A stretch of 64,000 nucleotides of DNA from Curvibacter sp. CHRR-16 (GCF_018474005.1 NZ_JAHCSH010000005.1:1-64000); one strand, 5' to 3'; positions 50,585 to 58,381 are shown, counted from the first letter of the stretch. Numbers and translations: made by a program. Notes: generated from the letters alone by a model not told the origin.

Positions 50585-51871
50585 ATGCTTATCGAGTTTT
50601 CGGTCACCAACTACCGGTCTATTTTAGAGCGCCAGACGCTGAATATGGCCGCATCCAGCTATTTCAAAGAGCTGGAATCGCTTAACACTTTCATCCCCGA
50701 TCAAGATGATGGTGTGCCTCGTTTGTTGCGTTCTACGGTGCTGTATGGCCCCAATGCGTCTGGCAAGAGCACGCTGATTCAGGCGCTACGGTTTGTAGAG
50801 GATCAGGTGCTCAACTCGCAAAAGGAAAGCCAAGCCGGGGATGCCATTGATGTGGTGCCTTTCAAGCTAACGGCGGCCTCACGTGCTGCCGACAGCGAGT
50901 TTGAAGTGACCTTTGTGGAACAGGGTGTTCGCTACGAATATGGCTTTTGCTGCAACTCCGAGCGCTTTACTGAAGAGTGGCTCATCGCCTATCCACTGGG
51001 CCGGGCGCAAAAATGGTTCCATCGGGTGTTCGATGCCAAAGCGGGGAAAGATATCTACAAGTTCAGCACATCATTCCTTGGAGGAAAGGCGCGTCATGAC
51101 CTTTGGAAAGAACAAACCCGCTCCAATGCCCTGTTTTTTTCAACGGCGATCCAACTGAACAACGAGCAACTCAAGTCGGCGTTTGAATGGTTCAAATTGC
51201 GCCTACGCGTGCATGACTCAGTGCGTGGTTTTAGCCCTGGCTATACATTGCGGCGCTGCGCCAAGGATGAAGACCGCCAAAAAGTGGTTGCGTTCATGAA
51301 TTCGGCTGATCTGTCTATTGCTGATATCCGACTGAAAGAATCCGTGTTTTCGGCAGAGTCCTTGCCAAAGGAACTGCCTGCAGCTATCCGGGACGAGTTT
51401 TTAAAGGACATGGCTGGTCGCAAATTGGTGGAACCTCGTTTCGTTCACAAGGACATCAACACTGCCGAGGTCGTGGAGTTTGACGAATCTGAGGAGTCTG
51501 ACGGTACCCGCGCGCTATTCGCCTTTGCTGGACCATGGCTGGATGTGATTGAAAACGAGCGGGTGTTGGTAGTAGACGAGTTGGACACCAGCCTGCACCC
51601 CTTGCTAGTGCACCACTTGGTCAAACGCCTGCACCACGAGGGGACCAAGGCGCAACTCATTTTTACGACACACGACACCACGCTGCTTAGCCAGAAGCTG
51701 TTGCGGCGTGATCAGGTTTGGTTCATGGAGAAAGACGATAAAAGTGCCACCCACTTGTACCCGCTATCTGACTTCAGCCCACGCGACAACGAAGCCATTG
51801 AACGCGGGTATCTCAATGGTCGATACGGTGGCATTCCGTTCTTGAAGGACTTGGACTTCTATGGGGTCTGA
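50585..51871 (+). CDS. rloA: RloA/AbiLi-like AAA ATPase (phage defence)
   Basis: 428 aa. An SMC/RecF-like single ATPase module: N-terminal IEFSVTNYRSI, Walker A GPNASGKST (55-63), the C-terminal signature region SDGTRALF, Walker B VLVVDE (326-332) and the H-loop FTTHDT. This is the AAA_15/AAA_21 type found in RloA, AbiLi and related abortive-infection ATPases. It overlaps rloB by 11 bp. With RloB it matches the AbiL/RloAB two-gene module, thought to sense phage and trigger a toxic nuclease response. First cargo in the array downstream of lpdA. Confidence 0.8.
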   Translation: MLIEFSVTNYRSILERQTLNMAASSYFKELESLNTFIPDQDDGVPRLLRSTVLYGPNASGKSTLIQALRFVEDQVLNSQKESQAGDAIDVVPFKLTAASRAADSEFEVTFVEQGVRYEYGFCCNSERFTEEWLIAYPLGRAQKWFHRVFDAKAGKDIYKFSTSFLGGKARHDLWKEQTRSNALFFSTAIQLNNEQLKSAFEWFKLRLRVHDSVRGFSPGYTLRRCAKDEDRQKVVAFMNSADLSIADIRLKESVFSAESLPKELPAAIRDEFLKDMAGRKLVEPRFVHKDINTAEVVEFDESEESDGTRALFAFAGPWLDVIENERVLVVDELDTSLHPLLVHHLVKRLHHEGTKAQLIFTTHDTTLLSQKLLRRDQVWFMEKDDKSATHLYPLSDFSPRDNEAIERGYLNGRYGGIPFLKDLDFYGV

Positions 51872-52538
51872 AGATCTTTTTCACAAACGCAAGGCACGCG
51901 CAAGCGCAGCCTTGCAGCGGCAAAGGCGCGAACGGGCGCGCAACAAGCGTTATTTGGTCGTCTGTGAAGGGACAAAGACTGAGCCCCATTACTTCCGTGA
52001 TTTGCTGGATGACTTGGGCATTCGTCCGCAGATCGTTCGCATTGCGCCCAACGATGGAGTGTCTCCAGATCGTGTAGTGGCACATGCGGTGGCCCTGTAT
52101 GAAGAAGATGCGGCGGCTGGCGATACCTTTGACACGGTGTATTGCGTGTTTGACAGGGACAAGCACACAACCTTCAACGACGCTGTGCAACGCACCAAAG
52201 ATTTGAGTGCAGCCGGGCAACCGTTTGTGGCGATCACCTCCACTCCATGCTTTGAAGTTTGGCTACTGCTGCACTTTGGCTATACCGACCAGCCGTTTCA
52301 TGCGGCCGGGAAAAAGTCCGTGGGTGATCAAGTCGTATCCACCTTGAAAACCAAACCGGGCTTTGCAAAGTACAACAAGGGGCAAGAAGGTGTTTATGGT
52401 CAATTGAAGGGAAGGCTTAACGATGCACTAACCTACGCAGAGCAACTGCGCAGGCACGGAACGGCGACAAGTAGCATCAATCCTGCAACGGATGTGGATG
52501 TGTTGGTGAAGTTGATCCAATCACTGACGGTTAAGTGA
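51861..52538 (+). CDS. rloB: RloB/AbiLii-like protein with TOPRIM-like core
   Basis: 225 aa. A basic, Arg-rich N-terminus leads into YLVVCEGTKTEPHYF (Glu36, Glu41), with a later VFDRDKH (Asp98, Asp100). These are the acidic motifs of the RloB family, whose core resembles TOPRIM nucleases and is the likely effector. The start ATG lies inside the 3' end of rloA, so expression is coupled. The lpdA fragment begins 31 bp after its stop, and a GTG overlapping that stop opens the fused frame. Confidence 0.8.
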   Translation: MGSEDLFHKRKARASAALQRQRRERARNKRYLVVCEGTKTEPHYFRDLLDDLGIRPQIVRIAPNDGVSPDRVVAHAVALYEEDAAAGDTFDTVYCVFDRDKHTTFNDAVQRTKDLSAAGQPFVAITSTPCFEVWLLLHFGYTDQPFHAAGKKSVGDQVVSTLKTKPGFAKYNKGQEGVYGQLKGRLNDALTYAEQLRRHGTATSSINPATDVDVLVKLIQSLTVK

Positions 52539-52569
52539 ACTGGCCGAAACAACGGACGATCGCGAGGTT

Positions 52570-53260
52570 CGCCCTCCGTTTTGACAACATCATGCTCAAG
52601 ACCAAGACGGTGGCTGCCGAAGCAACGCCCAACGGCAAGAAGATCGCCGCAGAAGCTGCTGGCGTGGCCGTGAGCGACCGCGGCTTCATCCCCGTCGATA
52701 TCCAGATGCGCACCAACGTGCCCCACATCTTCGCCATCGGCGACATCGTGGGCCAGCCCATGCTGGCGCACAAGGCTGTGCACGAAGCGCATGTGGCCGC
52801 TGAAGTCATTGCCGGTGAACTGCAAGGCAACGCCGAGTTGGCCAGCGCTGCGTTCAACGCCCGCGTCATTCCATCCGTGGCCTACACCGACCCCGAAGTG
52901 GCATGGGTGGGGCTTACCGAAGACCAGGCCAAAGCCCAAGGCATCAAGGTCAAGAAGGGCTTGTTCCCCTGGACCGCATCGGGCCGCGCCATTGCCAACG
53001 GCCGCGACGAGGGCTACACCAAGCTCCTGTTTGACGACAGCCCCGAAGCCCACGGCCACGGCAAGATCCTCGGCGGTGGCATCGTCGGTACACACGCTGG
53101 CGACATGATCGGCGAGATCGCCTTGGCCATCGAAATGGGTGCAGACGCAGTGGACATCGGTAAGACCATCCACCCGCACCCCACGCTGGGCGAGAGCATC
53201 GGCATGGCAGCGGAGATTGCGCACGGTAGCTGCACGGATGTGCCGCCTCAGAAGAAGTAA
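52570..53260 (+). pseudogene. lpdA 3' fragment, copy 2 (E3 C-terminal half)
   Basis: Matches lpdA 49367-50147 with an in-frame 90-bp deletion (49428-49517) between short repeats (ACGCCC/ACACCC). From the deletion to the stop, the encoded protein appears identical to LpdA; the base changes I see are all synonymous. It is open as a 241-codon frame if read from a GTG at 52535 that overlaps the rloB stop. It lacks the lipoyl, redox-disulfide and NAD parts, so it cannot be an E3 alone. Confidence 0.85.
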
Positions 53261-53283
53261 GTCAAGCTAACTGCTGCAAGACA

Positions 53284-53313
53284 AAAGCCCGAACTGGCGA
53301 CGGTTCGGGCTTT
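53284..53313 (+). terminator. Duplicated lpdA terminator
   Basis: Identical to the pdh operon terminator (50171-50200), including the spacer after the stop codon. After the stem the sequence changes to TTGCTGTG and the transposase remnant. Confidence 0.8.
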
Positions 53314-53320
53314 TTGCTGT

Positions 53321-53537
53321 GATCACATCGGGGTGGAATCAGAGCCGCCCGACATTGCCTCGGCACATGGGCCGCCGCTGCGCGATGGTCTGCGCGCGGT
53401 GCACGCTCAAGCGCCATGGCACACGCCGGAATCGACTTCGGGCACCATGCCACTCCCTCAAACCCACCAGAGCAGACGGGCTTAGCAGCCGCAAACCTGT
53501 GCAATACAGGGCTTTATGCGGTTGAATCTCCTATCCG
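53321..53537 (+). mobile_element. IS91/ISCR-like transposase 3' remnant with terminal end (unit 2)
   Basis: An open segment of 54 codons plus stop (53321-53485) encodes HIGVESEPPDIASAHGPPL and a degraded tail. Its EPP...ARGPPL-like pattern is the C-terminus of Y2_Tnp (IS91/ISCR-like) transposases. After the stop come the small hairpin CCTGT-GCAAT-ACAGG (53496-53510) and the terminal motif TTGAATCTCCTATCC. A 34-bp deletion distinguishes it from the otherwise nearly identical copy at 55371. The catalytic part of the transposase is missing. Confidence 0.65.
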
Positions 53538-53616
53538 TTTTCGCATGATATGCAGCATGTCTCCGCAGATGTTCGCGCAGGCGACAGACCAAACCGCACA
53601 ATTGGGGAAATCAAAT

Positions 53617-54222
53617 ATGTGGTTCTTTTTAGCAGCCGCGCTCTCACTGTTCGTTGCGAGCGCATACGGTGCAGATGATGTCTTCACACAGCCTTCAGTG
53701 CTTTGCGTCGATCGGCTGGTGGAAATCGGCGTTACGGGTGTGAATCCGATGTGGCTCGTCTACGCCTATGAGATCAACCAGACGTCTGAAACGGCTATCA
53801 AGAATATTGAATCGATAGAGCAGGATTGCGCTGAGATACGCGAAGTGCTGATGCAAACAAAAGCGAGCTGGCTTCTTGAGGCGGGCTTCAACAGCCAGGC
53901 AAAAGCAATCTACAAGCAGCTGATCGAAGCGAGGCCGGATTCCTGGACGATCATGTTGTCGGCCGGGCATTTCCATTCGCGGATGAATGAATATGTGGAG
54001 GCTATCGTATTCTATGAAAGAGCGAAGCTGATTGATAACAACTGGCCCATCAACGCCAACCTCGCCGCGCCATACTACAAGGTAGGTCGCTACAAAGATG
54101 CTGCGGACGCGTATTGGACGGCTTTGCATATGGATCCCGCCGCAGCTACATGGGATGACGCCAGGGGCAGCTACATGGCGGCGTGCAAGCGGCTGAAAAA
54201 GTACAAGAAGTGTCCGCGCTAG
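53617..54222 (+). CDS. Exported TPR-like protein (cargo 2a)
   Basis: 201 aa from the ATG at 53617, which has GGGGAAA upstream and places a signal peptide (to about residue 18, ending AYG-AD) at the N-terminus. A longer frame from 53416 would read through the transposase remnant. The body has TPR-type helical repeats (ARPDSWTIMLSAGHFHSRMN, YKVGRYKDAADAYWTALHMDP). Two or three tetratricopeptide units suggest protein-protein contacts in the periplasm. Function unknown. Confidence 0.65.
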   Translation: MWFFLAAALSLFVASAYGADDVFTQPSVLCVDRLVEIGVTGVNPMWLVYAYEINQTSETAIKNIESIEQDCAEIREVLMQTKASWLLEAGFNSQAKAIYKQLIEARPDSWTIMLSAGHFHSRMNEYVEAIVFYERAKLIDNNWPINANLAAPYYKVGRYKDAADAYWTALHMDPAAATWDDARGSYMAACKRLKKYKKCPR

Positions 54223-54493
54223 TCGTTGCGGTGTGTCGTGTTCCCCGGGGCATCTGTTGGTGATACGCGGAGCTGTTCTGCCTGCGTGCCGTTCGTGCAG
54301 CCACGATGCATGGTGGCTGGTGAAGCCTCCTGTGGCGTTCCGCCCGAAGTGTTCGGCGCATTTTCTTCAAGATGAGTTTTCTGCAAGGGGAGGTGGCCGT
54401 ACTATGCCCGGTCTGCTTCGGTGCAAACCCTTCGGTTCTCGTTTCCCGCGTGCTGCGCATTGCACGCGGGCTTTGGCTGATTAACATGGGGTC
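54223..54493. other. Spacer with hairpin between cargo genes
   Basis: No supported gene. A 9-bp stem (CCCGCGTGC/GCACGCGGG, 54445-54470) followed by CTTT could be a weak terminator for the upstream gene. Confidence 0.4.
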
Positions 54494-54976
54494 ATGAGGA
54501 TGAGCATTGCTGGTCGGTACGTTGTGGGCTTGTGGCTGATCGTGTGGCTGTTCGCTGGTAACGCTTGGGGCGCTGGCGTTTCCGAGCGGACGGCCATTCT
54601 CGACGCTGCGCGTCCGAAGGCGGCTGAAGATGCGGGGCAGCCAGTGCGCATCAAGGTCGACAGGCTCAACATTGACTCGGGGTGGGCGATGTTGATCGGG
54701 GAGCTTGTGGGCCCTCCGGGCAAAAGGATCGACTGGGCGAAGGCGGCTAATTGCAACCCGGATCTTGACAATATGTTCTGGGCCGTGCTTCACAAGGTGC
54801 AAGGTATATGGCAAGTCAAACTGATGGAGATCTGTGCTGCCGAGCCGCCCTATTGGTATCTGGATGCGTACGACAGCGCCGCATGGCCCTGCGGGGTGCT
54901 TGCCGGGTTGGAAGCGGGCTATGGCGAGAGTCTGGAGGCGCAGTGCCGCCGTGAGCACAAGGCGCGCCAGCGATGA
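54494..54976 (+). CDS. Exported hypothetical protein (cargo 2b)
   Basis: 160 aa. A signal peptide (about residues 1-26, ending AWG-AG) is followed by an unrecognised domain with a conserved-looking Trp/Cys pattern (CNPDLDNMFWAVLHKV, ending with several Cys). ATGs at 54494 and 54500 are both possible. It follows the TPR-like protein on the same strand; both are predicted to be periplasmic and may work together, but nothing proves this. Confidence 0.6.
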   Translation: MRMSIAGRYVVGLWLIVWLFAGNAWGAGVSERTAILDAARPKAAEDAGQPVRIKVDRLNIDSGWAMLIGELVGPPGKRIDWAKAANCNPDLDNMFWAVLHKVQGIWQVKLMEICAAEPPYWYLDAYDSAAWPCGVLAGLEAGYGESLEAQCRREHKARQR

Positions 54977-55046
54977 GGCCGGGCAGGGTGGCATGGCTAG
55001 CGGCCACTCTGTCCATTTTGTGAGCAGCAGCCTGTATTGCCGTACT

Positions 55047-55365
55047 AAATGATGGACGGCCTGATGCAAGGCGCTGACCGCGATCTGGTCAAAGTCTGGC
55101 AAAAGATGAACGCCCACCGCTTCGACAACATCATGCTCAAGACCAAGACGGTGGCTGCCGAGGCAACGCCCGAAGGCATCAAAGTGCAGTTCGAAGGTTT
55201 GGACGGCACCAAGAGCGAAGGCGTGTACGACCTGGTGCTGCAAGCCGTAGGCCGCACGCCCAACGGCAAGAAGATTGCCGCCGAACTGGTCAGCGCCGCG
55301 TTCAACGCATGCGTCATTCCTAGCGTGGCCTACACCGACCCCGAACTGGCAACGGTTCGGGCTTT
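55047..55365 (+). pseudogene. lpdA fragment, copy 3
   Basis: Matches lpdA from 49303. Two internal deletions occurred at short repeats: GCCGAA joins about 49535 to 49714, and CCCGAA joins about 49790 to the terminator. The stem of the duplicated terminator is kept in altered form (CCCGAACTGGCAACGGTTCGGG). The left junction is abrupt after unrelated cargo sequence. Reading frame is open for 119 codons into the transposase remnant, but the product would be nonsense. Confidence 0.85.
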
Positions 55366-55370
55366 TTGCT

Positions 55371-55617
55371 GTGCAGATTCAATCAATCGACATACGCCAA
55401 ATCCTTGATCACATCGGGGTGGAATCAGAGCCGCCCGACATTGCCTCGGCACATGGGCCGCCGCTGCGCGATGGTCTGCGCGCGGTGCACGCTCAAGCGC
55501 CATGGCACTCGCCGGGATCGACCTCGGGCACCATGGCACCCCCTCAAACCCACCAGAGCAGAGGGGCTTAGCAACCGCAAACCTGTGCAATACAGGGGCT
55601 CATGCTGTTGCAATTTT
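55371..55617 (+). mobile_element. IS91/ISCR-like transposase 3' remnant with terminal end (unit 3)
   Basis: The best preserved C-terminus: IQSIDIRQILDHIG, then VESEPPDIASAHGPPL, to a TAG at 55569-55571. The hairpin CCTGT-GCAAT-ACAGG (55582-55596) and GGGGCTCATG follow; the terminal motif is cut after TTGCAATTT. Nearly identical to unit 2 over about 200 bp and joined to the lpdA terminator at the same base. The two therefore descend from one ancestral lpdA–terminator–transposase junction. Confidence 0.7.
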
Positions 55618-55641
55618 GGCCCTGTCGTTGCCCGCTTCGCG

Positions 55642-56322
55642 CTATGGATTGTGATCAGCTGGTCGGGTTATGCGCAGGTTGAGAAGGAATGCCCGTGTCG
55701 TGAGGTATAGCACCATACTGTTGAGCAGATGCCAGAACAGGTGCGTGCCGATGCTGATGTATTCACAGACGGCGAGATCCATTGACCGGAAGATCAGCGA
55801 GAGGCTGAACACCCCAGCAGCAAGCGCCAAGGCTCTGGGTTCCTGCTTGCCTGTGCGCCAGTGATAAACGCCCAGCCCAGCTACGAAGAGCCATGCGGAG
55901 CCGTAGGATGAGAGGGAACCGTTCAGCCATTGCGCAGGCAGGGCATCAAACCCGTATGTGGTTGCGAAGAAGGCGATGATCCACGCGCCAACTTTCAATG
56001 CCGAGAGTCGCGCAACCTGATGCAGGTAGAAAGTCAGGAACAGTACCTGATAGATTGAAATAGGGATGACATCGGCAAACAATGCCCAGCGCACGGCAAA
56101 GGTGTGAAAGAGGAAGCTGCCGATACCGACCACGGCAACCATCAGCGTCAACATCCATGCTGTGATAGAGGTTTTAAGGCCTCGGGACCGGAGCAGGCGC
56201 CACGCAAAATAGGCTGCGAGCAAGAACCCTGCATTGGAAATGGCGTTGACGGGCTCGGCCCAGAAATCCGGGCTGAGTCGCTCGCAATACAGATCGACGG
56301 GGGTGAAAAGGGATTGAGTCAT
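55642..56322 (-). CDS. Ceramidase-like membrane protein (cargo 3)
   Basis: 226 aa, about seven hydrophobic helices. Family motifs of the alkaline ceramidase/CREST superfamily are visible: LYCERLSPDFWAEPVNAISN at the start, then GIGSFLFHTF with Asp in ALFADVIPI, and a C-terminal HLFWHLLNS. The His and Asp residues are in the positions of the zinc site. Bacterial members are poorly studied; hydrolysis of an amide-linked lipid is a possible role. It is the only cargo on the minus strand besides merR. Confidence 0.7.
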   Translation of the reverse strand: MTQSLFTPVDLYCERLSPDFWAEPVNAISNAGFLLAAYFAWRLLRSRGLKTSITAWMLTLMVAVVGIGSFLFHTFAVRWALFADVIPISIYQVLFLTFYLHQVARLSALKVGAWIIAFFATTYGFDALPAQWLNGSLSSYGSAWLFVAGLGVYHWRTGKQEPRALALAAGVFSLSLIFRSMDLAVCEYISIGTHLFWHLLNSMVLYLTTRAFLLNLRITRPADHNP

Positions 56323-56411
56323 GTGTATAAGCAGCAGAAACAGTGGATAGAGGATAGACGTCCAGTTTTACAGTTTGATGGAGCATGTTGCCATGGCGCT
56401 ACCCTTGCCCA

Positions 56412-56510
56412 CTGGAGCCGCCCCACATTACCTCGGCACGCGGGCCGCCGCTGCGCGAGCCCAAACGCGATGACACACACCGGGGCTCATGTTGTTGAAT
56501 TTCCTATCCG
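56412..56510 (+). mobile_element. IS91/ISCR-like terminal remnant without lpdA (unit 3b)
   Basis: Reads LEPPHITSARGPPLRE, a less degraded version of the transposase C-terminal motif in units 2 and 3. It then continues to GGGGCTCATGTTG and TTGAATTTCCTATCCG (ends at 56510). There is no lpdA sequence on its left; unrelated DNA after the ceramidase-like gene adjoins it. Confidence 0.65.
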
Positions 56511-56557
56511 TATCCTTTGGTGCGGGTTTTATCTGCCAATCACCCTCGATGCATCCT

Positions 56558-57004
56558 CTACCGCTGTTTTGTAGCCTTGGTGGTGGCTGTCTTTTTCTTG
56601 GCATGCAGGATGTTGCGTTTGCCAGCTACCTCTACGAGTCGCCGGAAGGTAGCGCATTCCAAATGCGACGGCGCCGGACAGTCGGCCACGTGGCGCAGCG
56701 TGTCGCGCAGTGCAGTCAGTTCCTTGATTTGGCGGTCAATCGCATCGGCCTTCTGATGCAGCACAACTCGGGGCAGATCCGGCAAACCATTGCTGCCGAA
56801 CATTCCCGCAATTTCTTCCAGCGAAAAGCCCGCTGATTTGCCCATCGCAATCAGCTTGAGTTGCAAAAGCACTTCGGGTGGAAACTGCCTGCGCAGCCCA
56901 TTGCGTGCACTCGAGCTAATCAGCCCGATTTCCTCGTAATAGCGCAGCGCAGAGGGCTTGACGGCGCTCTTTGCCGTCACTTCTCCAATGTCCAGAAATT
57001 TCAT
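56558..57004 (-). CDS. MerR-family transcriptional regulator (cargo 4a)
   Basis: 148 aa from the ATG at 57004. An N-terminal winged helix (LDIGEVTAKSAVKPSALRYY, EEIGLI) and a C-terminal coiled coil with Cys residues near 113 and 120. Divergent from an MFS transporter with a perfect 8-bp operator between them. This is the arrangement of MerR regulators that activate drug efflux. The inducer is unknown. Confidence 0.85.
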   Translation of the reverse strand: MKFLDIGEVTAKSAVKPSALRYYEEIGLISSSARNGLRRQFPPEVLLQLKLIAMGKSAGFSLEEIAGMFGSNGLPDLPRVVLHQKADAIDRQIKELTALRDTLRHVADCPAPSHLECATFRRLVEVAGKRNILHAKKKTATTKATKQR

Positions 57005-57006
57005 GC

Positions 57007-57037
57007 TTGACTTCAAGTTGTCTTGAAGTTGCACACT
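57007..57037 (+). promoter_or_regulatory. MerR-type promoter with overlapping operator
   Basis: TTGACT at 57007-57012 and a poor -10 (CACACT, 57032-57037) are separated by 19 bp, the long spacing typical of MerR targets. The inverted repeat ACTTCAAG-TTGT-CTTGAAGT (57010-57029) lies between them, where MerR proteins bind. Confidence 0.6.
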
Positions 57038-57073
57038 AGCCGAAATTCGAAATTTTGGAAAGAGAGCAGGGCA

Positions 57074-58303
57074 ATGAAACAGGCGCAATCACACGCATCG
57101 GCGAAAACACAAACGGGAATCACGATCACTCTGGGGTTGTCCATGCTGCTGGCTTCGCTGGGCACCAGCATCGCCAACATTGCGCTGCCGACGTTGGCCG
57201 CCAATTTCTCGGCCCCCTTCGCACAGGTACAGGCAGTCGTCGTCGCCTACCTGGCGGCCTTGACGGTCTCGGTGCTGATCGCTGGCCGACTCGGCGACAG
57301 TCGCGGGTTGAAACCGATGCTCATGGCCGGACTTGCTGTGTTCGCTGTTGCGGCAGCACTGTGTGGACTTGCTCCGAACCTGTGGCTGCTTGTTGCTGCG
57401 CGGGCACTTCAGGGTGTTGGAGCGGCTTTTCTGATGACGCTCACCATGGCGCTGATGCGCCAGGCAACCAGTGAAGCGCGCCTAGGGCAAGCCATGGGGC
57501 TGCTCGGCACCGTCTCGGCGCTGGGTACGGCGCTTGGCCCTTCGCTTGGTGGGCTGCTAATTGCGCAGGTAGGCTGGCGCAGCATATTCTGGCTGCAGCT
57601 TCCGCTGGCGTGCATCGCCTTTCTCCTGGCTGGGGTGGCGCTACCGGGCGATCCGGCAAAGGGCGTTACTGCATCTGCAACTGGATGGTCGGTGATGGAT
57701 CGACGCTTGGCACCCAAGCTGCTCGTCAACGTGCTGGTGGCCGCTGTCATGATGGCGACGCTGGTGCTTGCTCCCTTCTATCTGGGGCTCGCTCTCGGCT
57801 TGAATGCAACGCAGGTTGGCCTTGTCATGGCGATTGGCCCCGCCATTTCCATCTTCAGTGGTATTCCTTCGGGACGTCTGGTTGATGCGTGGGGCAGTGG
57901 ACGTGTACTGGTCCTAGGGCTTGTCCTGTTGGCTGTTGGTGCTTGCTTGCTCGCGTTCCTGCCGAACATGATTGGCATTGCTGGTTACGTGCTTTCCATC
58001 GTCATCCTGACTCCGGGCTATCAGCTCTTCCAGTCGGCCAACAATACCGCTGTGCTGGCGGATGCCCCCAAGCAGCGGCGCGGCACAGTCTCAGGCTTGC
58101 TCAGCCTCTCGCGCAATATCGGTCTGATTGTGGGCGCGTCTGCCTTGGGCACCGTCTTCTCGCTGGGGGCAGGAACGCAAGACTTTGCGCATGCCACTGC
58201 TTCGGCCATTGCCGCCGGGATGCACCTGACCTTTGTGCTGTCTGCTGGCATGATGGTCTTTGCGCTCATAGTTTCATGGGTACGGCCCTTCGGCCGAGCA
58301 TGA
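57074..58303 (+). CDS. MFS drug-efflux-like transporter (cargo 4b)
   Basis: 409 aa with about 12 hydrophobic helices. LGTSIANIALPTLAANF at the N-terminus and the loop GRLGDSRGLKPML are typical of the DHA drug:H+ antiporters. The ATG at 57074 follows AGAGCAGGG. Regulation by the adjacent MerR protein is inferred from the operator. Its stop codon overlaps the end of the XafT-like scrap on the other strand. Confidence 0.85.
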   Translation: MKQAQSHASAKTQTGITITLGLSMLLASLGTSIANIALPTLAANFSAPFAQVQAVVVAYLAALTVSVLIAGRLGDSRGLKPMLMAGLAVFAVAAALCGLAPNLWLLVAARALQGVGAAFLMTLTMALMRQATSEARLGQAMGLLGTVSALGTALGPSLGGLLIAQVGWRSIFWLQLPLACIAFLLAGVALPGDPAKGVTASATGWSVMDRRLAPKLLVNVLVAAVMMATLVLAPFYLGLALGLNATQVGLVMAIGPAISIFSGIPSGRLVDAWGSGRVLVLGLVLLAVGACLLAFLPNMIGIAGYVLSIVILTPGYQLFQSANNTAVLADAPKQRRGTVSGLLSLSRNIGLIVGASALGTVFSLGAGTQDFAHATASAIAAGMHLTFVLSAGMMVFALIVSWVRPFGRA

Positions 58304-58375
58304 CATCAAGCGCAGCAGCTTGTAAGCGCTGTACGGGATCTCGTGGATGCCGGTTTCCCAGTTATGTAAGGTACG
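58301..58375 (-). pseudogene. Fragment of a VC1465-family Xer recombination activation factor-like gene
   Basis: 25 codons on the minus strand read RTLHNWETGIHEIP, then YSAYKLLRLMS. This is the helix-turn-helix end of VC1465/XafT-like proteins, which occur on phages and integrative elements using host Xer recombination. Both ends are truncated, one by the MFS gene and one by a stop. It marks debris of another mobile element between the cargo gene and unit 4. Confidence 0.5.
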
Positions 58376-58381
58376 CTAAGT

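Noticed and set aside
52535-53260. Second functional dihydrolipoyl dehydrogenase gene
   Set aside because: It lacks the lipoyl domain, redox-active disulfide, FAD N-terminal motif and NAD-binding motif.
54233-54484. Open frame between the cargo 2 genes as a protein gene
   Set aside because: No ribosome-binding site or family, and it runs through a GC-rich hairpin; noted only as a spacer.
54146-55243. Minus-strand frame crossing the cargo 2b gene and lpdA copy 3
   Set aside because: It joins antisense of lpdA sequence with antisense of an exported-protein gene, so it cannot be a natural protein.
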